64,000 nucleotides of DNA from the NCBI GenBank assembly GCA_037127255.1, contig JBANSL010000007.1:65308038-65372037 (forward strand), read 5' to 3'. Of this stretch, positions 43,485 through 55,453 are shown one piece after another. A program made the position numbers and the translations under genes. The notes beneath the pieces are model-generated. The model saw only the letters and a list, made by a program, of their open reading frames with translations. It searched no databases and was not told the DNA's origin. Positions within the stretch are counted from its first letter, which is position 1. Each line of letters begins with the position of its first letter. This stretch comes from Persicaria tinctoria (Eukaryota > Streptophyta > Magnoliopsida > Caryophyllales > Polygonaceae).

Positions 43485-45898
43485 ATGCGTCGTTCTGGTC
43501 AACCACCTGAGTTTGACGGCTTAGACGAACCAGAGCGCCTTCTACACATCAGAGCTAAACTGCAAAGAGCCATGGCAGCTGCGGAGACACAGGAACAGCT
43601 GATCGCTAGGCTTACCAGGGAATTGGCCGCTAAAGATGCTGCTATCGCCGCTGAGAAAACAGCAAGGGAACAAGCACATGCTGAGCTTGCCCAATACCCA
43701 ACCACGGCAGAGGACTACATGCACCCAACTCTCGTCGTGCCTGAATCGGCGATTCTTATCCCTGATAACTCTTTTGAAATTCGCACTCAATTTCTTATAG
43801 AGCTTAAAAATAATGCCTTTTATGGTAGATTTAATGAGTGTCCTCTTGAACATATTACAAACTTTTCTGACATGTGCCGTACTCTTGCTGAAGGTACAAC
43901 CCTGGAATATGTCAAGATGAAATCTTTTCGCTGGTCTCTCGTTGGGCCTGCACTGAAATGGCTTGAAGGGCTAAAAGCAAGATCACTCACAACCTGGGCC
44001 CAAGTAGAGCAAGAGTTTCTGAACAAATTCTTCCCACCCTCCAAAACAGCACATCTCCGCTAGAAAATCACCGCCTTCAAACAGAAGCAAGTGGAACCGT
44101 TGGCAAAGGCATGGGAGCGCTACAAGGAACTTCTGCGATCTTGCCCTACTCATGGACAACCACCCTACGTCATTCAGGAGATCTTCTTCAATCTCTTGAT
44201 CAAGTCACAAAGGACAGAATCAACCATTATACTCGCTATGAGTATCTAACAATGCCGCTGAGTGACGCATGGGGTGTGCTGGAGAAACTCACCAACTACG
44301 ACAACAAGTATGGGTCTACTGCAACTTATGAAGAGAACCCATACGCCAGGCCAGCACCATCCATGCCCCTATATGTTCCTCCTAAAGAGATTGATCCTGA
44401 TGTTAGGGAGCAGTACTACAAAGACCAGAATAAGAAGCTCCTCAAACAAGTAAAGTATCTGTCTGTCAACCAGCCTTGCATTGAATGCGGATCGCAAAGG
44501 CACACCACTCCTGAGGGCCCACACACAGAGCAAGTCAGGATGGCAGAGCACCAAGAAGAGGTAGCTTACACAGGGGGTCCCAATCGCTACATGGGGGACC
44601 AAAGGTTTCAGCAACCACAATGGAACCAAGGTGTCCCTAGGAACCCCCCGCCCTACAGAGCTCCAGGACATCCGGAAAGGGACCAGAAAAAGGATGATAT
44701 ACAGACAGTCCTGGAGGAAATACGGAGGAACCACTCAGAAACTAGGCAATCCTTCAACTTCGTCTATACTCAGATGCAAGGTGTCAACTCTAGGCTTGGG
44801 GAAATTGATATATGGAGAAAATCAGTTGATACACAGATTGGTCAACTAGCAGCGGGAATCCCCAGACAGTCAGGTGCGCTCCCTGGATCTTCAGAACCAA
44901 ATCCCAAGGGAAAGACTGGACACATCGCTGCTGTAAAACTCAGAAGCGGCCATCAACTGCAAGAGCCAGAGGTTGGAAAGCAGCAGAACAACGATGACCA
45001 GCAACTCGACATCGACCAGGGCCTAGTCGATCTCGAGGAGGGCCTACTCGATCTCGATGAGAATCTTCAGAAACCCTCGTCTGCACCACACAGCAACTCG
45101 ACATCACCAAATCTGGTCGAGATCGACAAGGGTGTAGTCGATGTCGAGGAGCCCCTAGTCGAAGTCGACAAAGATGCAGCACCTCCGACGTCTGTTCTGG
45201 CTCAGAAAAAGAAGCTGCCTTTCTCCACAAAATCTCCAAAGGACCCGGCAGAAAAGAAATTTCAGCGCTTCATCAAGATGCTTCAGAAGCTCAACGTCAC
45301 CATCCCCTTCACAGAAGCTCTCAATGAAATGCCATCCTATGTCAAGTTCCTGAAGGAGATTCTGAGCAAAAAGAGATCAATGTCTGAAATCACAGAGGAG
45401 TGCAGCCATTTGGACATACTGGAGAAGAGGCCGGATCCAGGTAAGTTTGCTATAACTATTGGATTTGGTCCATACAAAATTAATGCCTTATGTGATCTTG
45501 GCGCTAGTGTAAGTATAATGCCTTTAACAATTTGGTCCAAGATTAAGATACGTGCCCTAGAGCCCGTGGATGCTAGACTTTACATGGCCAATAACACTGT
45601 GGTCATCCCAACAGGCATGGTGGACAATGTGCCAGTACAAGTAGGTAAATTCTTTGTCCCTGCTGATTTCTTAGTTGTTGATATGCAAGAAGATCCTGCT
45701 TGTCCAATTATTTTAGAAAGACCATTCTTGGCGACGGTGGATGCCAACATAAGCGTAAGGAAAGGAGTGCTCACCTTCAACATCAGCGATGAGGTAATTG
45801 AGTATTCCTTTAATAAAACTGAAAGGCATACAGGTCCAATGGAAGAGGTCAAATCTATCTCAGCTGGCTACATCACCTGCGGGGAACCCAAGGTCTGA
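43485..45898 (+). pseudogene. gag: Element F gag-protease ORF with stop and frameshift
   Basis: ATG 43485 (MRRSGQPPEFDG) is followed by a coiled-coil-like stretch (LTRELAAKDAAIAAEKTARE). The gag core has WAQVEQEFLNKFFPPS, then a TAG at 44061-44063. AWERYKELLRSCPTHGQPPY continues in the same frame, and a frameshift occurs near 44205. CIECGSQRHTTPEGP is a degenerate zinc knuckle. Residues encoded at 45005-45175 are acidic LVDLEEG/LLDLDEN/LVEIDKG/LVEVDKD repeats produced by the TCGA array. The protease domain has CDLGASVSIMPLTIW and ends FLATVDANISVRKGVL. The stop is at 45896-45898. Confidence 0.82.
45005..45175 (+). repeat. TCGA array inside element F gag coding DNA
   Basis: Units such as CTCGACATCGACCAGGGCCT and AGTCGATCTCGAGGAGGGCC are repeated in frame. 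They are the same motif class as in the LTRs of F and yield the acidic peptide repeats. Confidence 0.7.
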
Positions 45899-45901
45899 AA
45901 T

Positions 45902-46670
45902 ATGACCCCTGAGGAGCTGGAAAAGAGGGACATGGAGGCCCAGGTGGAGGAGATCATTGCAATCCTAAAGGAAAACACGGAGAATCCAATCGACACAGAC
46001 CAAGGTAAGTCGTTATGGATTAATTATTTTTCGGATGCCTTGACAGGAACCAAGTATGGGGTCAAGATCGACCAAGACTCCTCGACATCGAGAACGCTAG
46101 TCGACCTCGACCAAAAACAGAAACCTCCACCAGCACGAGCATCGTCGAGCAGCAACACCGAAGAGCCATAATCCTCCTCAACATCGACCACGCTACTCGA
46201 TGTCGACTACCCCTCAGCTGACTCGACTTTGCCTTCCTCGACACTGACGACACCGGAGCCAAAATTGTCCTCGATCTCGACCAGACTAGTCGATGTCGAC
46301 CACGACCCTGTCTTCCCAACGCCGTCTTCCTCGACACAGAAACCACCAGACGAACCAGACTCCTCGATCTCGACCAGGCTAGTCGAGATCGACCACCACC
46401 CGGCTCCACCAGATCCTTCCTCCTCGACGCTGCAGCCTCCAGGAACATGACCCTACTCGAGATCGAGTAGTCTACTCGATGTCGACCAGCCCTCGACTTC
46501 GCCAGCTTCTGCATCCTCGAGCAGGCCACCACCAGGACGTGAAACCTCGTCGAGATCGACTAACCCTAGTCGAGATCGACCAAATACCATGGTTCCCGAT
46601 TCCGTCTCTGCAAAGGAAAGCCAAGGTATGGATCTTTCTTCTCCTATTTCCATCAAAGATCTAAATACAT
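45902..46670 (+). pseudogene. Element F TCGA-rich low-complexity frame after protease
   Basis: The protease frame resumes with ATG 3 bases after its stop (MTPEELEKRDMEAQVEEIIA) and stays mostly open, broken by TAA at 46169-46171 and TGA at 46448-46450. It encodes Ser/Thr/Pro-rich repeats with SSISTRLVDVDHD and SSISTRLVEIDHH, from a DNA repeat of about 99 bp (46270-46450). It occupies the place where RT should begin. It is probably repeat-derived and not a functional domain. Confidence 0.55.
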
Positions 46671-46679
46671 GGGAGAGGT

Positions 46680-46916
46680 TTGCCTTGGTATGTGCGATTA
46701 TGCAGGATATCCAATGATGATCCCAAGGAATATGAAGTTGGAGACAAGCTCTATGTCCCTAAATCAAAGGATCATTGGTTCCCCAACAAATTTAACAAGA
46801 AGCGGATGGGGCCTTTCGTGGTGAACAAGATCCATTCTGGAGGATTACGGCTGATGGACAAGAATGGAGTCTTATTTGAGGCCCAGGCTACACGGGCTCT
46901 GCAGATGCCACCTTGA
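46680..46916 (+). pseudogene. Element F integrase C-terminal remnant
   Basis: The frame YEVGDKLYVPKSKDHWFP, KRMGPFVVNKIHSGGLRLMD matches the end of gypsy integrases (the G-P-F-x-V motif). It stops at 46914. RT, RNase H and the DDE core are absent upstream. Confidence 0.65.
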
Positions 46917-48382
46917 GCATAAATGGAAAGTAGGCCTAGCGACTATAAAATCTAGAGCATGTACATAAACTTTTTAGGACTTTTTGGGACATTGTTTTTT
47001 TGCTTGTTTTTGGGTTTGAACATTTTTTGGTTTTTGTTTTTTCTTTTGTGGGTATATGTCTTTCATACTTTTCAGGACCATGGATAGAACCAAGCAATAT
47101 TCAGACTCGGCCCAAGATTCTTTTATTCGACATTTTGAGGCCCTGCACATCAGTCTAGTGAGTTTCTTTCTTTACCCGTGTTTTTATACAGTGAGGACAC
47201 TGTAATGTTTAAGTATGGGGTGGGGGAAGGGCTTACTTTGTGCATATTTGCCATATTTGACATTATGTGTGCATATTTAAAGTTTATTTCTTATACATGG
47301 CTATTTTGGAATTCATTATTGATTTATGTGCTTACATGCATGATTTCCAAAATTTAGAAAAATGACCCCCATTTGAAATTTTAATAAATGTCATGGAAGC
47401 TTTATTGAACTCGATGATGCAAAATTGGATTCGTTAGAGATATAGCATGAAATTGCCTAGTAAAGGGAAGTCACAATGAAATGCATTATTTCATGAAAAC
47501 CATGAAAGGAGGTAAAATTTGATGTTGCTTTTGACATGTTGCATGATAAGATGACGGAGGACTTTATATTTCCATACATGCTCATTGATTGAAATCCTAG
47601 CCTTACCTATGCTTATGCATTACACAAAAGCCATAATATGCCTTATTTCAATTATTGCTCCACATGATCTAAATATTGCCATTCTTTACCTTATCCGGGG
47701 ATTATGTTGAGAATGATGTTACATTATGGCGATGTTATATGGTTGTTGTGTTTATCATATTTGGAGTTTGGCGGGAAATTGTTTGAAATATATGGAAAAT
47801 TTAATGAGTGAAAGAAAATCCAATCAGCTCAGGAGATAAAGGTAGATTGACCCTGCTCTCTGAGATAATAGTTTGGAGAGATGGGACACATTGTGAGGAG
47901 TCCAAAGCACTAAGTATCCGGGGTCATTCATGACACCCATGTTTGCGACTCGCGAGAAGGCAGTGCTGAGGTTAGAGAGGTAAAAGCAATATTATTGATA
48001 AAAGCATTATGAAAGGTGATGAATCTAATGAGAAAGAATGTGGTATGAAAGTTTGGAAAGTACTCCATTTCCTCGGATCAAAAGCACCATATTACCAAAA
48101 ATTGCCCACCTTTAGCCTTTTACCAATCTACTCCTTATTTGAGCTTAAATTAAAGTCTTCTTGATTATTAATGCTTTGTCACAAATGAATTGTTTTGTAT
48201 AACCCTCCTTTTGTGAGTAGATGTTGCTTTTGTATATTTGCACATGCATGGATCGGTGACACTAGTACCTTTTCAAGGATGGTAATTGATTGCTGGGTTA
48301 TATGAGAATGAATCTGATATCTTGAGAGTTTTAATTCTTCCCCTGAATGACAAATAAAGGTACTGCTTGAGGACAAGCACGC
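46917..48382. other. Element F 3' non-coding region
   Basis: About 1.5 kb without a credible ORF lies between the integrase scrap and the polypurine tract. Confidence 0.65.
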
Positions 48383-48398
48383 TTAAGTATGGGGTGTT
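48383..48398 (+). promoter_or_regulatory. Element F polypurine tract
   Basis: TTAAGTATGGGGTGTT precedes the 3' LTR directly. It is conserved with element E. Confidence 0.65.
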
Positions 48399-50159
48399 TG
48401 TTGTGAGCTGAATTTGCCATGTTTTACACCTACTTTTATATCGATTTCTGCATACATTGTATGCATTTGGGTTAGAATAATACAGAATCTATGTATTTTA
48501 CACTTATTTGCAATATATGTAGGTCTACACAAGTTTTGGTTATATTTCACAGAAATCGGACGCACTTTGGAGCTTAAAGGAAACTCATGGAGAAGCTAAG
48601 AATGATGCAGCTGGAGAAAAGACCATTTTTCGGTATTCATCATTCGGAATCAAGCTTTGATGTCTTCGAAAACAGAGCAGAAAGCTGAGAGAACTCTACT
48701 CGAAAAGTTGTAGCCCTCGAAAAGAGTTTTCCAACGCATGGTCCTATGCGTAAATCCGACAAACGAGGACTCGGGAAAGTGCGTTTCAAGAACAGAGCAG
48801 AAAGCTGAGAGAACTCTACTCGAGATCGACTAGCATCTACTCGATCTCGACGAGTGCTGGTCGAGCAGAGCTGATCGAGGACACTGAGTCAGAGACAACC
48901 CGACTCCGGAACCTTACTCGATCTCGAGTACCTCTAGTCGAGATCCACGACACTTCGGAGCCATGTCCGGAGTCGACGAGTTGTGCCAAGCCGAGAAGCC
49001 GAGGACGAAGACGCAGACCACATCTACTCGATACAAAGTAGCCGTGGTCGATATCGAGTAGACATGTCGAGCCGCGTTACTCGGTTTGAGCGGTCCGAGT
49101 AGAGCTTGGATTCCTTGGGCACGAAGGATGTCGAGTGGGCCGAGATCTATCATCATCTATCTATGGAAGGAAGATCTATCAACATGAAGACATATTACCT
49201 AGTTTAGATATAGTTTTCCTTTAAAGATATATTTCCTTTAAGCAATTTATTTATCTTTAAGCTTTAAGTAGATATAGATAGAAGATTCTATCCTTGATTA
49301 GCAAGGATTAGAAGGCTATAAATAAAGCCCTAGGGGGCTGATTTTCATTCATTCAAGAAAAGTCGTCTTAGGGCGTAAGGAGGAAGGAGAGGGAGGAAGC
49401 GAGAGAGAGAAGGAGAGAGAGAGGAGAGAGAGAGAGAGAGAGAGAGAGGAGGAACGTTTGGAAGGTTTTCTAAGTTTTAGTTTATTTTATGTCAAAGTTA
49501 ATTTCTTTCATCATGTTTGCTTTCTAATTTTCCTTCTTCTAGGGTTGGGGTGATCCCAACATAGATATGTTTGTTTGATTTATGAATTCATGATTTTGTG
49601 TGTCTTTATTATCATCTACCTATGTGCTTAATCCTTTGCGACAGTCGAGGACAATTCCTTATTTGCAATTATGAAGCGAAAGTGAATTAATTATGAATTT
49701 GGATAGTAATTAGGCTTTGCCTGCAAAAGTTGGTTGATCCTAATTAAGGAAAGGTAGTAACACTTAGGGTTTATGCGAAAGCCTCTATATTCCTATTTGT
49801 TAATAACGAAAGTTATTTGATATAAAGCATGCATCTTTATGTGATTTATGATCTACACATATGTTTATTGTTGTGGTGATCCCTAACCCTGGAAGTTTGC
49901 ATCTTCATTTGTTTTATTTTATTATATTTATTCGGCACATATTCTACCCAACACCAACCACCATTCCCTCTCCATCCATCGACATCGACCCCTCTATTCT
50001 TTGTCGACAATAACCTCCCCACCTTTTCCAGCTATCCCTGAACCCCAAAACACACTAAACCTAGAACCGCTGACTTCTCTCCTAAGGACGAACCTGACTC
50101 CACTATCCTATAACGGGGTCTTGACTACAAATTTATTTGGTCGAGAAACCCTCTCGTCA
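48399..50159 (+). repeat. Element F 3' LTR
   Basis: 1761 bp. Compared with the 5' LTR it lacks part of the TCGA array, gains a local duplication at about 48660-48720, and has a longer (GA)n tract. Confidence 0.85.
48690..49145. repeat. CTCGATCTCGA-type array, element F 3' LTR
   Basis: The same units as at 41960-42395, with the middle part of the array deleted (between CTACTCGATACAAAGTAGCC and GTGGTCGATATCGAGTAG). Confidence 0.75.
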
Positions 50160-50164
50160 CCATT

Positions 50165-52020
50165 CGATCATGCTTACCTTTTGTCAATCCTAGCAATAAT
50201 GAAGGTGATATTATGGTTGTCGATGTAGACACTGATAATCCTCACCTATCAGACAGGCTCAGTGAAAGCTTGTCAAATTAAGTAGTGGAGAGCACCACAA
50301 ATTCCAGTCCTAATTATTCTCTAGTTGTTCGGAATAGAGAGCTAGTGGTACCTGTTGTTCCTATACCAACTCGGATATCAGATAGGACTCGGCGTCCACC
50401 TGTTGTGTTGTCTGACTTCCATTGTCCCACTTTGCCAGAGTCAAGCCAATCTGCATCCTTCATGATCACTTCTCTATTAGATCTGTCAGAATATTCGAGC
50501 GAGTATGTGGCTTCCTTGCATAATGTTTTAGCTGTCAAATTATCGTCATCGTTTAAAGAGGCAATCAAATATCCTCGTTGGGTAGAAGCTATGAAGAAAG
50601 AGGTGGGTGTACTGGAGAGTGATGGGACATGGATCATAACAGAATTACCTCCTGACAAGAACGTTGTTGGCTCAAAATGGATATTCAAAATCAAGTTTAA
50701 ACCGTATGGCTCAGGGGAACGGTTTAAAGTTAGGCTCGTTGCAGAGGGGTTCACAAAAGTGAAAGACAATGATTACAAGTTAACCTTTTCACCAGTAGCA
50801 AAACTTACCATAGTACAGCTAGTGTTAGCACTGGCAACTTCGAAGGCTTGGAATGTGCATCAGTTGGATATTAACAATGCATTCCTTCATGGGTTTCTCG
50901 ATGAGGAAGTGTACATGAAACCTCTTGAATGTTTTTTTAAGGGAAAGTCGGGGCAAGTGTGAAAATTGCAGAGGAGTTTGTATGGATTGAAACAAGCTTC
51001 TCGACAGTGGAATCTTGAGTTGTCCAGGTTCTTAACCAGCTTGGGTTTCGCCAATCCAAACTGGATTATTCTTTGTTCATCAAAGATTCGTCAAGTGGCC
51101 AAAATATTGCGGTTGTGTATGCTAATGATCTTGTCATCACTGGATCTGATGAGCAGTACATTCATTTCACTAAGCAGAGCTTGCATAATGCTTTCACTAT
51201 CAAGGATCTCGGATTTGTTCGTTATTTCTTGGGAATTTAGGTGGCTCACTCTAAAAAAGGGACAATTCTCAATCAACGGAAGTACATCGCTGACATTTTG
51301 AGTGATACAAATATGGTTTATTGCAGACCGGCCTTATTTCTATTGCCTCGCGGTCTGCATTTGTCAATTGATGAAGGTGAGCTCTTGAATGACCCTGAAG
51401 ATTATAGGCGGTTCAACATCTCAGTCAATTCATTTGCTCTCATCGGCTTCCGCATTTCTATGCTGCAATTCATGTTGTGCGTTACCTGAAACCTACAATC
51501 AATTGGGGTCTGTTCTTCCCGGCATCAGATGATCTGTATGTCTCTGCGTTCAGTGATGCAGATTGGGGCTCTTGCAAGTTCTCAGCATGGTCCTTATCCG
51601 GTTATTGCGTCTTCTTGGGAGGTCCATTGATCTCTTGGAAAACCAAAAAACAGAAGACCGTGTCTAAGTTTTCCGCCAAGTCAGAATATCATTGTATGTC
51701 CATTACAACAAGCGAGATTGTGTGGATCAATGGTGTGCTTCAGGACTTGTCAGGTCACGTTCAACTTCCAGTTACCCTCCATTACGATAATAAAGCTTCT
51801 CAACACATTGTCATTCATCCCATATTTCATGAGTGTACCAAACAACTCAATATTGACTGCCACTATGTTCGCGAGCGAATTAAAGATGGGCTCATCAAGA
51901 CGGCGCATGTTCAGTCTCAGCTTCAATTAGTTGATATACTCACCAAACCACTAGGAGAAGTTCAGCATCGTAGCCTCTCCTTCAAGTTTGGTCTAGTTAA
52001 TGTTACTCCTAGTCCAACTT
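50165..52020 (+). pseudogene. pol: Element A pol, RT and RNase H part
   Basis: The RT palm includes GSKWIFKIKFKPYGSGERFK and VHQLDINNAFLHGFLDEEVY (50640-50910), then LYGLKQASRQWNLELSRFL after a TGA at 50960-50962. The YVDD site reads YANDLVI near 51118, so one catalytic Asp is lost. RNase H in a third frame (51477-52022) keeps FSDADWGSCKFSAWSLSGY and ISWKTKKQKTVSKFSAKSEY. At least three breaks. The segment just after F (50165-50284) has many stops. Confidence 0.8.
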
Positions 52021-52032
52021 GAGGGGGAGGGG
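52021..52032 (+). promoter_or_regulatory. Element A polypurine tract
   Basis: GAGGGGGAGGGG abuts the 3' LTR and primes plus-strand synthesis in the copia cycle. Confidence 0.75.
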
Positions 52033-52262
52033 TATGAGATCATAAGCTTCTATGTCTGTAGGTGCAGTGCAAGTGAATACAGAGGATCATTCCTCTCCCT
52101 CACTGGACGTCTTCACCAGCAACTTAGATGGAGGTGTTTTGGCGGGAAAGTGAGGACACGTGGTTGGTGGAGAATGATTGGGTTGTTAATCTAGCTGTTA
52201 TATAAATAGGGCTCGCTCCTTCCTCTTGTAATCAGTTTTGACAGATTAATTCACAATAAAGA
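52033..52262 (+). repeat. Element A 3' LTR, first part
   Basis: It matches 38659-38890 up to AATAAAGA, where element B begins. The remainder is at 62133-62201. Confidence 0.85.
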
Positions 52263-53429
52263 TGAAGAGTCTATAAGGCGATGAATAATACTCTAGAAGG
52301 GGGGGGGGGGGATGAATAGAGTATGGACGATTTTCGCAACAATAGAAATTTACTGCAACTTGTCAAGACCTTGATATAGGCTATCAAAACTTGACAAAGT
52401 GAAATCGAATGCGATAAGGTAAATGCGGAATATAAAAGATGAACACACGAATTGTTAACGAGGTTCGGCACCAACTTGCCTACGTCCCCGCCTAGGATTG
52501 TTCAATCCGTAGGATTCAAACACTTCTTATTTCACTTCCTTTGAGCCTAGAACTTCCTAGAGAAACTTCCCTTTCTCTATACAAAGCCTCACCGCTTCTA
52601 TTCTAGCTCTCAAACTTACAAGTGAAATAAAAGCTCACACCACACACACCAAGTGTGTTTTGATCGAGTATAAAAACTCTAAGTGTAAAATGAATGACTT
52701 GTACAATAAGTGCTAGTGTTTCTCTCAATTCTTAAGCAATGATCGCCAACTAGAATTTAGGAGAATATAAGAGAAACTTTGACGAGTGCTTTTAGGATGC
52801 TATGAATGCTTGCGTGGTTGCTTAGTGTTCTCATCCTTCTTAGCTTTCGTCCTTTTATAGTTAGAACACTTGTAGGGCTTCTTGGAGGGAGACCGTTTGA
52901 AATTCAAATCCTCTCCAAAGTATTTGAATTCTTTCCAAAAGAGGATCCTTTGTGTGCCTTCCAAGAGTTCTTCCAACTTTCTTCATGATCAAGTATGATC
53001 AATTTGAGATCGATTCTTTCCTTGTATGAAAAGTGAAAACATGAAAGAATATGCAAAATGTATCTAGTACATAAAACGGGTTAGATGAGATACTCATATA
53101 TATAAATCGATAAAGCCCAAGTCTCATCACATAGCCCAATATAGAGCCCATTATAATTTAGGCCCAAAAAGGTTGGCCTCAAACTATAGCCTGTAAAAGA
53201 ACAAGTTGAACTAGATAAATGCATAAGTGATCAAATAATTTAGGCCCAAAAAGATTGGCCTCGAACTATAGCCTGTAAAAGAACAAGTTGAACTAGATAA
53301 ATGCATAAGTGATCAAAACATTTTAGTCTGGGTTTCAAGACCTTGAAACCCAGCCTTTTTGTCTTTCATCATCCTTTAGATCACCTGCACGTTAGTTCTC
53401 AAGATCTTACAATCAAGGTGGAGTCTTCA
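52263..53429 (-). repeat. Element B left LTR (3' LTR)
   Basis: 1167 bp. It holds a 13-G run at 52299-52311 and an 82-bp tandem duplication (53155-53236, 53237-53318). Confidence 0.88.
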
Positions 53430-53440
53430 ATCTCCCCCTT
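53430..53440 (-). promoter_or_regulatory. Element B polypurine tract
   Basis: On the minus strand AAGGGGGAGAT lies directly before the 3' LTR. Confidence 0.75.
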
Positions 53441-53749
53441 GATGGAAGACAAAACCTGTGTCAATATTCATAACATATTTCCAACAATCATAAGAGGAAA
53501 TAAGCATATTATAATATAGGCATAAAATGTTTGGATTATCTAAGTTTTAAAAACGACAAGCACTTAACCAACTAGTGCCAAAACACAGGGCAACCAAAAC
53601 ATTCTCCCCCTTTTTGTCTTCCAACAAAAGGGAAGAGAGATGAAAATGTTTGAAACACCAACCAAAAAACATAACCAAAGCACCAGGAGTTTTAAAATAC
53701 GAGCAGCAAAAGATGAGTTTTCAGAGTGTAGAGAAAAGAGAGTGGAAGA
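53441..53749 (-). other. Element B 3' untranslated region
   Basis: About 300 bp without a gene between the extra ORF and the polypurine tract. It contains AAAAAGGGGGAGAATG (minus strand) near 53600, which may be a second purine tract. Confidence 0.5.
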
Positions 53750-55453
53750 TCAAGGCCTTGAGTCAGAATCCCCATCTGCAGCCTTCTTCTTCTTGCCTTT
53801 TTTAGCCTTCTTGCCTTTCTTAGCAGAGGAGGGCCCAGTATCAGAGGAAGTACCAGGGGTGCCAGGAGCATTAGGATCTTCAGGAGGGAAAATTCCAGCT
53901 CCTTCTTCAACCCATTCGCCAAAGGTGGGGTACTGCTTGTTGGGTGGAAGGTATTTCCTTCTAACCTCATCTCTGCACTTCTTCCTCCACCTTGCAAGAG
54001 CGTCTCTGGTGACCTTGTCCCTTTCCATCTCTGCAAGTTGTTTCTGACGCTCCACATCCCTGTATTTCTTAACCACACCATATTGCTCGACTGTGAGAAT
54101 GGTGGGTTCACTATGTGTGGGGCGCAGGATAGGGCATTTCTTCACTTGATTTTCACAGTTGAGGATGACATTCCCAGTCTTCTCACACACATTATCGTAG
54201 GTTTCTTCCTCCAGAGGCATGATAGAGCCTGTAGCAGTGTAGGTGAGAGCATTGAGGAGCATCATCTGATCAAGCTTGCAGTTCACCATAGAGAGGAGCT
54301 CATGGGTTTGGTCCTGGCGAATCACCACATCCGACCACATCCTACTCAGATCAAACCTAAGGTCTTGAATCTCAGTCTCCACAGCAGCCAATCTATCCTC
54401 ACTTAAATTAGGTTCAGCAACTTGTTTTCCCTTTGCTTCCTTCCTCAGAAACCATTGCCCCCTCAGATTTTTGGCAATGCCCAATCTATCTAGGCAGCCC
54501 TCATCAACAATCCCACTATAGGTTTGCTTTTCTTCTCCTGATGTGTCGATGTCAAAGGCTTCAAAGATTTTGGGCAAAAGGTTTGCATAGGGTAAAGGCA
54601 TAGGCCGAGAGGAGGTGGAGACATGGGTCATGTAGTCGAGGATGAGTTTGGGTAGGTCAGGCTCGTATCCGTTCATGATTAGGAAGAGGATCTCGAGAAG
54701 ATTCTCGGTCACCAATTCCCTGGAATGGATGCGTGGGAAGATACAGCGTGCCAGAATGGTGAAGATGAGCTTGGCTTGAAGGTTAAGGGCAGTGTGAGTG
54801 GGTTTGAGGATGGATGAAGATCCAGGGCCTTGAGATTTTAGAAAGAATTCATCTCATGCTCGAGAGAGACATTCAAATCGGCTTGGGAATTCTTTTGTGG
54901 GAATCTCAGTTGGAAGGTCAAGGATGAGAGCAAGGCTTTCAGGAGAGAGTCGGATTCGGTTGTTCTTCACCTTGGATACTAGGGTTAGGGTTCCGTTCAC
55001 TCGATGAACAGTAAGGTTGGCATAAAAGAGTCTGGTGAGTCGGGGATAGGCAAAATTGCCAGGGTTGAGCAAAGTCCAGAAACAGGTTGATTTTAGGAGG
55101 GAAATGCAAGGCAAGGGCATGGATTGGAGGAGGTTAAAATCGACAGCATCACAGAAGCATAAGCGACGGTTGCAGAAGTCCTGTTTCCAGGACTCCTCAA
55201 CCTCTTTACTGCAAAACCAATTGGGGGAAATGCTAGAGGGTACCTAAGAAGGACGGGCAGTAGCAGTGGATGCTGGAGCTTTGCCTTTGGATTTTCTGAT
55301 CAGAGGTGGTGGCGATGGTGATCTCTCGCTTGAATCCTCGGAGTGATCTTCAGATTCCTCCATAACTTGCTTCCTCTTGTTGGATGGCATCTTGTATCTC
55401 TTGGCAGAGGGGGCTGGAGATGGAGATGCTGAGGAGCGCTTTGATCCCGCCAT
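53750..55453 (-). pseudogene. Element B extra ORF after pol: putative plant transposon-protein domain
   Basis: ATG at 55453-55451 (MAGSKRSSASPSPAPSAKRY) opens a frame of about 567 codons with only two in-frame stops (55246-55244 and 54856-54854). The N-terminus is basic, with KR-rich nuclear-signal-like patches and an acidic Ser stretch. The middle (RLTRLFYANLTVHRVNGTLT, then LALILDLPTEIP) resembles the Pfam 'putative plant transposon protein' family. RLAAVETEIQDLRFDLSRMW and KQLAEMERDKVTRDALARW predict coiled coils. A YLPPNKQYPTFGEW motif and a Lys-rich tail end it. There is no signal peptide and no hydrophobic span, so it does not look like the envelope-like ORF of some Sireviruses. The position matches that ORF. 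The homologue in C shows the ORF belongs to the family. Function is unknown. Confidence 0.7.

Larger units (their letters stand above)
41580..50159 (+). mobile_element. Element F: non-autonomous Athila/Tat-like Ty3/gypsy retrotransposon
   Basis: LTRs start TGTTGTGAGCTG and end CTCTCGTCA. The TSD is CCATT (41575-41579, 50160-50164). It has a tRNA-Asp primer site, a gag-protease ORF, a TCGA-rich spacer and an integrase C-terminal scrap. No RT, RNase H or integrase core is present. The LTRs are mostly very similar, apart from array-length differences. It lies inside the pol gene of element A. Confidence 0.87.

Noticed and set aside
53750..55453. Envelope-like gene in element B
   Set aside because: No signal peptide, hydrophobic segment or glycoprotein features; the protein is charged and coiled-coil-rich.
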